From the NCBI GenBank assembly GCA_019423125.1, contig JAHZBZ010000001.1:312751-376750 (forward strand): a DNA stretch of 64,000 nt. Direction: 5' to 3'. Below, piece after piece: positions 23,310 through 30,770 of this stretch. Position 1 is the first letter of the stretch. Every line of letters begins with the position of its first letter. Both the position numbers and the translations under genes were made by a program. The notes under the pieces are model-generated. The model saw only the letters and a list, made by a program, of their open reading frames with translations, made no database searches and was not told where the DNA came from. This DNA comes from Bacillota bacterium (GTDB lineage Bacteria > Bacillota > Clostridia > Christensenellales > Borkfalkiaceae).

Positions 23310-24029
23310 ATGTTGAATCAACTCAATGCGGCGTCGTTCGACAAGAACGCGCCCTATCTGTACCTGATCGTCGGCATCATTCTCGCCGTCGTGATCGCAC
23401 AGGCGGTGTTCTTTCTCGTCCGCGCCTATCGCAGGGGCGTGAAGATCGGAATGTCGAAGGCGGTGCTCAACAAGACCATGCTCCGCGCGGGCGTCTTTAC
23501 CGTCGCCCCCGCGGTCGCCATCCTCGTCGGCATCGTCGCGCTCTCGCAGAAGCTGGGTATCCCGCTTCCCTGGCTGCGCCTCTCGGTCATCGGCAGTTTC
23601 AGCTATGAGACCATCGCGGCGAACATCTTCGAAGGCAACGTCGAGTCGGCGACCGTCTACGTCACCGTGGCGCTGGTCATGACGAGCGGCATGCTCGTGT
23701 CCATGTTCCTGCCCCTCATCACGGGCAAGAAGATCCAGCGCGGGCTGATGAAGATCCGCAAACACGACAAGAAATGGGGCGACATCTTCATGACTGCGCT
23801 CTTTCTGGGCATGATCTCCGCCTTCCTCGGCTATGTGTTCGGCGACGTGGGGGAGGGCGCTTCGGGCTGGATCCCCGTGCTCGTGTTCGTCGTCTCCGCC
23901 ATCGTGATGGCGCTGTGCGGCCTGCTGCTCAAAGTCACGAAATGGCGCTGGATCAACGACTACGCTCTCCCGTTCTGCATCGTCGCGGGCATGGCTTCCG
24001 CCATTCCCATCACCATGCTCCTGGGCTGA
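23310..24029 (+). CDS. DUF5058 family membrane protein
   Basis: This is a 239-residue protein with about six membrane segments, matching the DUF5058 family by overall pattern (hydrophobic N-terminus, MSKAVLNKTMLRAG, then TVAPAVAILVG and a WGDIFMTALFLGMISAFLG segment). No activity is known for the family. It forms an operon with a second membrane protein (13-base gap) and an M20 peptidase (4-base overlap), which suggests a two-subunit transporter feeding an amidohydrolase. The start at ATG 23310 has a CCGGAGTT leader. Confidence 0.8.
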   Translation: MLNQLNAASFDKNAPYLYLIVGIILAVVIAQAVFFLVRAYRRGVKIGMSKAVLNKTMLRAGVFTVAPAVAILVGIVALSQKLGIPLPWLRLSVIGSFSYETIAANIFEGNVESATVYVTVALVMTSGMLVSMFLPLITGKKIQRGLMKIRKHDKKWGDIFMTALFLGMISAFLGYVFGDVGEGASGWIPVLVFVVSAIVMALCGLLLKVTKWRWINDYALPFCIVAGMASAIPITMLLG

Positions 24030-24042
24030 AAGGAGGTAACAT

Positions 24043-24834
24043 ATGAAAGACATGAAACAAACAAGACCGATGCGTTCTTTTGACGACAGCACACATTTTT
24101 ACGGCAGGATCTGGGGCGTGGTCGCGGCACTGCTCATCATCGCCTATCCCTTCGTCTGCATGGCGATCTTCGGCGCGGCGGTGGACTGGAAGATCTTTGC
24201 CTCGGGCATCTCCATCATCGTGATGTACTGCGCCGTCGGCGCGGTGGAGACCTTCACCTACACGCCCATGCTCGGCTCGGGCGGCACCTATCTCGGCTTT
24301 GTCACGGGCAACCTCTCCAACCTCAAAGTGCCCTGCGCGCTCAACTGCATGGAACAGGCCGGGGTGGAGAAGGGCACGGAAGAGGCGGAGATCGTCTCGA
24401 CCATCTCCATCGCGATCTCATCCATCGTGACGATGATCATCCTCGTCCTCGGCGTCGTGCTGATCAGTTTCCTCACGCCCGTCCTCGAAAACGAAGTGCT
24501 CCGTCCCGCCTTCGACCAGGTGCTCCCCGCACTGTTCGGCGGCATGGCGGTCGTCTATATCTCCAAAAACTGGAAGATCGCGATCCTTCCCTGCGTTCTC
24601 ATGCTGCTCGTGTTCATCGTCGCGTCGTACGCGACGGGCAGCGGCGACCTCGCGGGCACGCTGATCGGCGTCATGGTCCCCGTCGGCGTCGTGGTGACCG
24701 TGGGCTCCGCGCGCATCATGTACAACAAGGGCTGGCTGGGCGAGAAGGGCATCCCTTCCGAGACCGCGGAAGAAGCCGCCGATACGCCCGCCGACGCGGA
24801 AAAGAACGCCGCAGACAAGGAGGAGGACAAATGA
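24043..24834 (+). CDS. Partner membrane protein of DUF5058
   Basis: This is a 263-residue protein with about six membrane segments and an acidic Ala/Glu-rich C-terminal tail (about 235-263). A glycine-rich stretch (TYTPMLGSGGTYLGFVTGNLSNLKVPCALN) lies near residue 70-100 and recalls substrate-binding loops of secondary transporters, but no named family is recognised. AAAGGAGG is well placed. It overlaps the M20 peptidase start (ATGA). It is probably the second subunit of a heteromeric transporter with the upstream protein. Confidence 0.75.
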   Translation: MKDMKQTRPMRSFDDSTHFYGRIWGVVAALLIIAYPFVCMAIFGAAVDWKIFASGISIIVMYCAVGAVETFTYTPMLGSGGTYLGFVTGNLSNLKVPCALNCMEQAGVEKGTEEAEIVSTISIAISSIVTMIILVLGVVLISFLTPVLENEVLRPAFDQVLPALFGGMAVVYISKNWKIAILPCVLMLLVFIVASYATGSGDLAGTLIGVMVPVGVVVTVGSARIMYNKGWLGEKGIPSETAEEAADTPADAEKNAADKEEDK

Positions 24835-26291
24835 GCCCCGCCGCGATCGCCGTTCTCGTCGTCTGCATCGTCTGCGGCGCGGCTGTCCTCGTCCTGCTTG
24901 CGGTGCCGTTTGTGCGCGCGGCGCGCTTCCGTCCCGAAAAGGAGGAAGGCTATCCCGACTTTCCCGTCTCATGCGACAAAGAGAAGGCGGTGGCCGATCT
25001 CGCGGAGATGGTTCGATGCAGGACAGTCTCGGACACGGACGAGAGCCGCGATGACGAGGCGGAGTTCGAAAAATTCGAGAAACTTCTGCCGCGCCTGTTC
25101 CCGAATGTGTATAAGGCGTGCGAATTTACCAAGCTCGGCAAGCGCTCGCTTTTGTTCCGCTGGAAGGGGAAGGACTCTTCCGTCAGCCGCGTCCTGATGG
25201 CGCATTACGACGTCGTCTCCGTCGAGCAGTCGCTCTGGCAAAAGCCCGCATTTGAGGGCATCATCGAGGACGGCGTGCTCTGGGGCAGGGGGACGCTGGA
25301 TACGAAGGGCACTCTCAACGGCGTGATGCAGGCGGCGGAGAGCCTGATCGGACAGGGCTTTGTGCCGCGCAACGACGTGTACTTCGCCTTCTCCGGCAAC
25401 GAGGAGACCAACGGTTACGGCGCGCCGACCATCGTAAAGTATTTCAAGGAAAAGGGCATCCGCCCCGCGCTCGTGTGCGACGAGGGCGGCGCGGTGGTGG
25501 AAAACGTATTCCCGGGCGTCGCGGCGCCCTGCGCGCTGATCGGCATCGCCGAAAAGGGGATCTGCAACGTCCGCTTTTCGGTGGAGGGCAAGGGCGGCCA
25601 TGCGAGCGCGCCGCCGCCGCATACCGCAGTCGGCGTCCTGAGCCGGGCCTGTGCGGCAGTGGAGGACCATCCGTTTCCCGGCAAGGTCGCAAAACCTGCG
25701 GCGGAGATGTTCGACACGCTCGGCCGACGTTCCACCTTTTTGTACCGCCTGATCTTTGCCAATCTCGGCATCTTCCGCGGCGTGCTCGACTCCATCTGTA
25801 AAAAGAGCGGCGGCGAGCTCAACGCGCTGATGCGCACGACGGTCGCTTTCACCCAGATGAGCGGGAGCAAGGGCATGAATGTCATTCCGCCGCGCGCGGA
25901 GATGGTCGCCAACCTGCGCATCATGAGCGGGGAGACGGTGGAAGAGAGCGTTGCGTATCTGAAAAAAGTCATCGGCAATGACGATGTGAGGATAGAAGTG
26001 ATCTACGGTACAGATCCGTCCAACGTCTCCGAAACGCAAGGGGAGGCATGGGAGATGATGAAGCGCGCGGTCTCGCAGACGTGGCGCGGCGCGCTGGTCT
26101 CGCCCTATCTGATGCTCGCGTGCAGCGATTCGCGGCACTACGGCGAGATCTCCGATCATGTGTACCGCTTCTCCGCGATGGCGCTCTCCAAAGAGGAGCG
26201 CGCGAGCATCCACGGTAACGACGAGCGCATCCCGCTTGAAAAAGCGGTGCAGACGGTGGAGTTTTACCTGCGTCTGCTCGCACAGTTCTGA
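24831..26291 (+). CDS. M20 family metallopeptidase, membrane-anchored
   Basis: This is a 486-residue zinc amidohydrolase. One N-terminal membrane segment (about 5-27) precedes the catalytic domain. Metal-site motifs are visible: AHYDVV, GTLDTKG, GNEETNG, CDEGG and a late SRHYGE. The insertion of a dimerisation domain (about 240-360) is normal for M20. The anchored layout resembles yeast CPS1/PM20D1-type carboxypeptidases, which act on N-acyl amino acids or peptides. Coupled translation with two membrane proteins suggests that it processes the imported or exported substrate. Confidence 0.88.
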   Translation: MSPAAIAVLVVCIVCGAAVLVLLAVPFVRAARFRPEKEEGYPDFPVSCDKEKAVADLAEMVRCRTVSDTDESRDDEAEFEKFEKLLPRLFPNVYKACEFTKLGKRSLLFRWKGKDSSVSRVLMAHYDVVSVEQSLWQKPAFEGIIEDGVLWGRGTLDTKGTLNGVMQAAESLIGQGFVPRNDVYFAFSGNEETNGYGAPTIVKYFKEKGIRPALVCDEGGAVVENVFPGVAAPCALIGIAEKGICNVRFSVEGKGGHASAPPPHTAVGVLSRACAAVEDHPFPGKVAKPAAEMFDTLGRRSTFLYRLIFANLGIFRGVLDSICKKSGGELNALMRTTVAFTQMSGSKGMNVIPPRAEMVANLRIMSGETVEESVAYLKKVIGNDDVRIEVIYGTDPSNVSETQGEAWEMMKRAVSQTWRGALVSPYLMLACSDSRHYGEISDHVYRFSAMALSKEERASIHGNDERIPLEKAVQTVEFYLRLLAQF

Positions 26292-26300
26292 ACAGATTTG

Positions 26301-26330
26301 CGCCCCGCTTTTGCGGGGCGTATATTTTTT
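26301..26330 (+). terminator. Terminator after M20 gene
   Basis: CGCCCCGC-TTTT-GCGGGGCG is followed by TATATTTTTT. Confidence 0.75.
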
Positions 26331-26372
26331 CGCAAAAGTGTCAAAACTCCTCTGAAAAAAAGGAGGAGAAGG

Positions 26373-28208
26373 ATGGAGAAGATACGCTTTTACATCACTT
26401 GTCACAAGCCTTGCGCGACGGTGGAGAACGAGGTCGTCCGTCCTGTCAGCCAACAGGCGCTGGCGGCGCAGCTTGCGCGCGGGGACGCGCAGGACGCCTT
26501 CGTCGCGGCGCACGCGGACAGCTTCTGCGAGCTCGTGACGCAGTATTGGGCATGGAAATACGACGATGCGGAGGTGGTCGGCTTCGGGCATTACCGCCGC
26601 TATTTCGATTTTTCGGGCACGGGCCGCGCGGACGGCTACAACGTCGTGCGCGCGGGCTATCTCACGCCCGCCTCGGCGGCGCGGTACGCGCTCTCGGACG
26701 AAGAGGCGGTGCGCGCGGCGGCGACGGAAGCGGAGGTGATCGCGCCGCAGCCGTACGAATGCCTCGCGCGCTCGGTGCGCAGTCAGTACGCGCGCGCCGA
26801 GCACCTGCACGCGGAGGACCTCGCGCTCGCGGAGGAGATCATCGCGGAACTTCACCCGCAATACCTGCCCGCGGCGCGGCGCTACCTTTCGGGGCGGCGG
26901 ATGTACACCTGTAACATGTTTTTCATGCGCCGCGGCCTGTTTGCAAAGTACTCTGCGTGGTTGTTTTCCGTCTTGTTCGAGTTCTGCCGCCGCCGCGACA
27001 TGCGCCGTTACAGCGCGGAGGCGCTGCGCACGCCCGGGCATCTGGGCGAACGGCTTTTCGGCGTATGGCTGACCCATTACCTCGCGCACGGGGGCAAGGT
27101 CGCGCATCGGCGCATCCTGTACTTTGAACATACGCCCGCGCCCGCGTCGTTCTCTCCCGCCTTCCCGCGCGACAACGTGCCCGTGTTCTTTGCGACGAAC
27201 GCGCGTTTTGCGCCCTTCACGGCGGCGGCGCTCGTCTCGCTCGTGCGCACCTCTTCGCCCGCGCGCAATTACGACGTCGTCGTGCTTTCGGGCGATCTCG
27301 CGCAGGCGGACCGCGAAAAGCTCCTTTCGCTCACCGCGCACCGAAAGAACTTCTCCCTCCGCTTTTTCGATCCCTGCGGCGCGATGGAGGGGTATGCGCT
27401 GCGCGAAAAGGAGAACATCTCCCGCGAGACCTATTTCCGCCTCGCGATCCCCGAGCTTTTTCCCTGCTACGACAAGGTGCTCTATCTGGACAGCGACCTG
27501 ATCGTGCGTCGGGACGCGGGGGAGCTGTTCGACACGGAGCTGGGCGACAACTACCTCGCAGGCGCGCCGGACGTCTGCCATGCGGGCAACGTCAACGGAT
27601 TCGATCCCTCCCTTGCACAGTACTTTGCAAAGTTCGGGTATGCGGACGTGATGAAGCTGATCAACGCTGGCGTGCTGGTGATGAACACGGCGGCGCTGCG
27701 CAGAGATTTTTCCTGTGCCTATCTTCTCGACTTTGCGCGGCAGGGGAACTTCCTCTTCCAGGACCAGGACGTGCTCAACCTGCTCTGCGAGGGACGCATC
27801 GTCTTTCTGGACGTGGGCTGGAACTTTACCGCAGACCCCGAAGGCAGTTACCGCGCCGAGGCGCGCTCGTTCGCGCCCGCGGAATATTCGCGCGGCTGGA
27901 TGCGCGCGGCGTCGGACATCTGCATCTGCCACTATGCGGGCAACGAAAAGCCGTGGCGCACGCCCTCCGCGCAGTATGCGGAGTTCTTCTGGGAGAATTT
28001 CCGCCTGACGCCTTACTACGAGGGCTTTCTCCTGCGCCCCGCGCCCGAAAAAGCGGGCAGGGCGCGCCGCGCTTTCGACGCGTTCGTCCTTGCCGTGTTG
28101 CCGAAGGGTACCCGACGCAGGGCGGTCGTCAAGAAGCTGTATCACCTTCTGCGCCGCAGACGGCGCACGGCGGTGCCCCTCGGCGACGAGGCGCTCGCGC
28201 AGTTCTGA
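26373..28208 (+). CDS. Two-domain glycosyltransferase (DUF4422 + GT8)
   Basis: This is a 611-residue protein. The N-terminal about 235 residues match DUF4422 (YITCHKPC start, FGHYRRYF motif), and residues about 260-510 are a GT8 domain with the DxD metal motif in LYLDSDLIV and a later INAGVLVMN. GT8 enzymes transfer hexoses from nucleotide sugars, so it likely builds cell-surface polysaccharide. The C-terminus is basic (RRAVVKKLYHLLRRRRR). The ATG at 26373 follows AGGAGGAGAAGG. It converges on a second glycosyltransferase with a shared terminator. Confidence 0.9.
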   Translation: MEKIRFYITCHKPCATVENEVVRPVSQQALAAQLARGDAQDAFVAAHADSFCELVTQYWAWKYDDAEVVGFGHYRRYFDFSGTGRADGYNVVRAGYLTPASAARYALSDEEAVRAAATEAEVIAPQPYECLARSVRSQYARAEHLHAEDLALAEEIIAELHPQYLPAARRYLSGRRMYTCNMFFMRRGLFAKYSAWLFSVLFEFCRRRDMRRYSAEALRTPGHLGERLFGVWLTHYLAHGGKVAHRRILYFEHTPAPASFSPAFPRDNVPVFFATNARFAPFTAAALVSLVRTSSPARNYDVVVLSGDLAQADREKLLSLTAHRKNFSLRFFDPCGAMEGYALREKENISRETYFRLAIPELFPCYDKVLYLDSDLIVRRDAGELFDTELGDNYLAGAPDVCHAGNVNGFDPSLAQYFAKFGYADVMKLINAGVLVMNTAALRRDFSCAYLLDFARQGNFLFQDQDVLNLLCEGRIVFLDVGWNFTADPEGSYRAEARSFAPAEYSRGWMRAASDICICHYAGNEKPWRTPSAQYAEFFWENFRLTPYYEGFLLRPAPEKAGRARRAFDAFVLAVLPKGTRRRAVVKKLYHLLRRRRRTAVPLGDEALAQF

Positions 28209-28224
28209 GCAGAAGAAAAATAAA

Positions 28225-28266
28225 AAAGCCGCGGGGCGCAGGAATTTTCCTGCGCCCCGCGGCTTT
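28225..28266. terminator. Bidirectional terminator between glycosyltransferases
   Basis: A perfect 20-bp stem (28225-28244 with 28247-28266) has A and T runs on both sides, serving both convergent genes. Confidence 0.85.
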
Positions 28267-28274
28267 GTCCGTTT

Positions 28275-29246
28275 TCAGGCGCACAGCCGCGGCATCGCGC
28301 GCCTGCACAGGCGGGCGCGGCCCGTCTGCAGCAGCACGGCAAACTCCGCAAGCGGCGCGGGCAGGCCCTCGCTGTGGGGCAGGTCGGCGGCGAGAAGATG
28401 CGCGAGTCTTCTGAAAAAGGCGAAAAAAGCCCTTCCCGACAGCGTGTTCGAGAGATGGAACAGCCCGTCGCGCAAAAGGTAGGTCAGAATGCCGGGGCGA
28501 AGCTGCGCGTACTCTTCGCGCGCCCGCGCAAAGAGCAGGATCTCCTCCGCGCCAGCGAGGAAATCGGCGCGGCAGCGCGCGCTCCCGATCTCGCCGTCGG
28601 TGATGGAGCCGCCCGCGTTCTTGCGGTAAAAATACACACATTCCTTGATCGCACAGATCTTGTCGGCGAGGATGCAGGCGCGGATCCCGAAGGGTGCGTC
28701 CTCATACACTCGCCCTTCGGGGAAAAGGATGTTTCCGCGCAAGAGCAATTCGCGCGTGTAGACCTTGTCCCAGCACCCGATGCAGGCGAGCATCAGCGGA
28801 TGCGTCCGCACGGGGAACCCGCCCAAAAGCTCCGCCCTGCGGAAAAAGAGCATGTCCCGATAGGGCCGCAGACTCCCGTCCCGCTCGTCGGCGATGCAGG
28901 GATTTGCCATGCAGACCTGTGCGCGCGTCTCCTTCATCCGCGCGATCATCTTTGCGAGCGCGCCCGGCGCGTAGTAGTCGTCTGCATCGAGAAAGGCGAT
29001 GTATTCCCCGCGCGCCCGTTCGAGCGCGGTGTTGCGCGCGGCGCCCGGCCCGCGGCGCCGCGTGAAGATCGCGCGGACGCGCGGCTCCCGAAGGGCATAT
29101 TCGCGCAGGATGTCCGCGCTGTTGTCCGTCGAACCGTCGTCCACGCACAGCACCTCCAGAGAAGTTGCCTGCAAGAGCGCGCTGTCGATCGCCCTTCTCA
29201 GCGTGCGTTCGGCGTTGCAGACGGGCATGATCACGGAAATTTCCAT
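28275..29246 (-). CDS. GT2 family glycosyltransferase
   Basis: This is a 323-residue protein with the GT2 fold: ISVIMPVCNAERTL start, CVDDGSTDNS, GPGAARNTALE and the DxD motif in FLDADDYY. It probably adds a sugar to a surface polysaccharide or teichoic polymer. The C-terminal about 100 residues are helical and less conserved. It is a single gene read toward the DUF4422-GT8 gene. GGAGAAAAC precedes the start on the minus strand. Confidence 0.92.
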   Translation of the reverse strand: MEISVIMPVCNAERTLRRAIDSALLQATSLEVLCVDDGSTDNSADILREYALREPRVRAIFTRRRGPGAARNTALERARGEYIAFLDADDYYAPGALAKMIARMKETRAQVCMANPCIADERDGSLRPYRDMLFFRRAELLGGFPVRTHPLMLACIGCWDKVYTRELLLRGNILFPEGRVYEDAPFGIRACILADKICAIKECVYFYRKNAGGSITDGEIGSARCRADFLAGAEEILLFARAREEYAQLRPGILTYLLRDGLFHLSNTLSGRAFFAFFRRLAHLLAADLPHSEGLPAPLAEFAVLLQTGRARLCRRAMPRLCA

Positions 29247-29354
29247 AGTTTTCTCCTCCGTTTTTTTCGGAGTATTGACTCTTTTCCGAAAAAAAACACT
29301 CCGCGCGCGATATTTTTTTCAAAAGAGCGCAAACTAACGGCGGAGGTATCTGCT

Positions 29355-29594
29355 ATGTATATCGCAAACGTGATCTCTTATATCCTTGTGCTTCTCGGCG
29401 CGGTGAACTGGGGACTTGTCGGAATTTTCAATTTCAACCTCGTCTCCGCGATCTTCATGGGGGAGCGCAGCGTCGGTGCGATCATCGTCTATTGCCTGAT
29501 CGCCGCGGCGGCGGTCTGGCTGATCATCTACACCGTCTTTGCGGGTGGCATTTTGCGCCTGCACGGCGGCGGTCATCGCGACCATCACGCTTAA
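29355..29594 (+). CDS. DUF378 family small membrane protein
   Basis: This is a 79-residue protein with two membrane segments and the DUF378 pattern (LVLLGAVNWGLVGIFNFNLV). It ends in a His-rich tail (HGGGHRDHHA) that could bind metal. GGAGG precedes the ATG. Function of the family is unknown. It is a single-gene transcript ending in a strong terminator. Confidence 0.9.
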   Translation: MYIANVISYILVLLGAVNWGLVGIFNFNLVSAIFMGERSVGAIIVYCLIAAAAVWLIIYTVFAGGILRLHGGGHRDHHA

Positions 29595-29598
29595 AACA

Positions 29599-29668
29599 AT
29601 GCGCGCGCCCGTTTTCAGACGCGCGCATTGTTTTTTGCCCGCCTGCGCAAATAATTTGCGCAGGCGGG
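29599..29668 (+). terminator. Tandem hairpins after DUF378 gene
   Basis: AATGCGCGCG/CGCGCGCATT followed by GTTTTTT is the terminator. A second, perfect 15-bp stem with a one-base loop (29638-29652 with 29654-29668) follows directly. Confidence 0.8.
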
Positions 29669-29913
29669 CGGTCTTTTCATGCGGCGTCGCTTTTTTGTGC
29701 CGCCGCTCCCGCTTTTCGCCGTTTTTGCCGCCGCTCTCGCCTCTCCTTGCCGCGTCTCCGCCTTGCCGCCGCTCCCGCCGCCCCGCACCGCGTCCTTTCT
29801 GCACTTTTTATCAATTTTTTGTGCTCTTCGCCGTGCCTTGCCGCCGCCCGAACGGCGTGCGTCGCTTTAATTAGATTTTCACCGTTTTTCACACACTTTT
29901 AAGGAGCGCCCCC
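29669..29913. other. Non-coding C-rich gap
   Basis: This 245-base stretch is strongly pyrimidine-rich on the plus strand (repeated CCGCC/CGCTCC). Overlapping short ORFs have no ribosome-binding site. I see nothing functional in it beyond the promoter that follows. Confidence 0.5.
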
Positions 29914-29973
29914 TTGACAATCGCGGCGTTTTGGCATATAATAAAAGCGTAGATAGTTTGCAGTAGAAACTAT
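29914..29973 (+). promoter_or_regulatory. Promoter and inverted repeat of ABC-MarR operon
   Basis: TTGACA (29914-29919) and TATAAT (29937-29942) are 17 bp apart. Just downstream lies ATAGTTT-N7-AAACTAT (29953-29973), a likely operator for the MarR or DtxR-like regulator encoded at the operon end. Confidence 0.7.
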
Positions 29974-30044
29974 TTGCACCATTGTCATATTTTCAAATTA
30001 CAAATGCAGAAAAACATGACAGACATGACAGGAGGCAAGGCAAA

Positions 30045-30746
30045 ATGAGTTTCGTGGAATTCAAGGACGTGAGCAGATTTTACAAGATGGGCACGAACGT
30101 CATCCGCGCGGCGGACAAAGTCAACTTCACCATCGAAGAAGGGGAGTTCTGTGTCATCGTGGGGCCGAGCGGCGCGGGCAAGACGACGGTGCTCAACATC
30201 CTCGGCGGCATGGACGTCGCGAGCGAGGGGCAGATCCTCGTGGACGGTACGCGCGTCGATCAAATGAGGGAGCGGGCGCTGACAGATTACCGACGCTATG
30301 ACGTGGGATTCGTCTTTCAGTTTTACAACCTTATCCAGAACCTCACGGCAAAGGAGAACGTGGAGATCGCGGCGGAGATCTGCAAAAATCCGCTGGACGC
30401 GGGCGAGGTGCTCGAAAGCGTGGGACTTGCCGACCGCATGAACAATTTTCCCGCACAGCTCTCGGGCGGCGAACAACAGCGCGTGTCCATCGCGCGCGCG
30501 ATCGCGAAAAACCCGAAACTTCTTTTGTGCGACGAGCCGACGGGCGCGCTGGACTACGAGACGGGCAAGAGCATTCTCAAGCTCCTGCACGATGTCTGCC
30601 GCAAAAACAAAAAGACGGTCATCGTCATCACGCACAACTCGGCGATCACGCAGATGGCGGACCGCGTCATCCACATCAAAAACGGACAGGTTTTCTCGCA
30701 GGAGTGCATCGAAAACCCTGCGGACGTCTCCGTCATCGAGTGGTAA
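30045..30746 (+). CDS. ABC transporter ATPase (MacB/LolD type)
   Basis: This is a 233-residue ATPase with Walker A GPSGAGKTT, Q-loop VFQFYNL, signature LSGGEQQR, Walker B LLLCDEPTGALD and switch His in ITHN. These are features of the MacB/LolD/FtsE subgroup that partners FtsX-like permeases. The ATG at 30045 has AGGAGG upstream. A 24-base gap separates it from the permease gene. The pair probably exports peptides or lipids or works in cell-envelope stress, as such pairs often do in Firmicutes. Confidence 0.95.
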   Translation: MSFVEFKDVSRFYKMGTNVIRAADKVNFTIEEGEFCVIVGPSGAGKTTVLNILGGMDVASEGQILVDGTRVDQMRERALTDYRRYDVGFVFQFYNLIQNLTAKENVEIAAEICKNPLDAGEVLESVGLADRMNNFPAQLSGGEQQRVSIARAIAKNPKLLLCDEPTGALDYETGKSILKLLHDVCRKNKKTVIVITHNSAITQMADRVIHIKNGQVFSQECIENPADVSVIEW

Positions 30747-30770
30747 AGGACGGCTTGCGGAGGTCGGACC

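Noticed and set aside
20106..24092. Very long minus-strand frames opposite the symporter genes
   Set aside because: Opposite genes carry strong family motifs; the antisense translations are charged low-complexity shadows with no ribosome-binding sites.
24969..28145. 1058-codon open frame on the minus strand
   Set aside because: It lies opposite the M20 peptidase and the DUF4422-GT8 gene, both of which have clear family motifs. Composition is Arg/His/Ala-rich as expected from antisense of GC-rich codons.
29679..29870. Pro/Arg-rich small ORFs between DUF378 and the ABC operon
   Set aside because: No ribosome-binding sites, pyrimidine-rich low complexity, and several overlapping frames are equally open.
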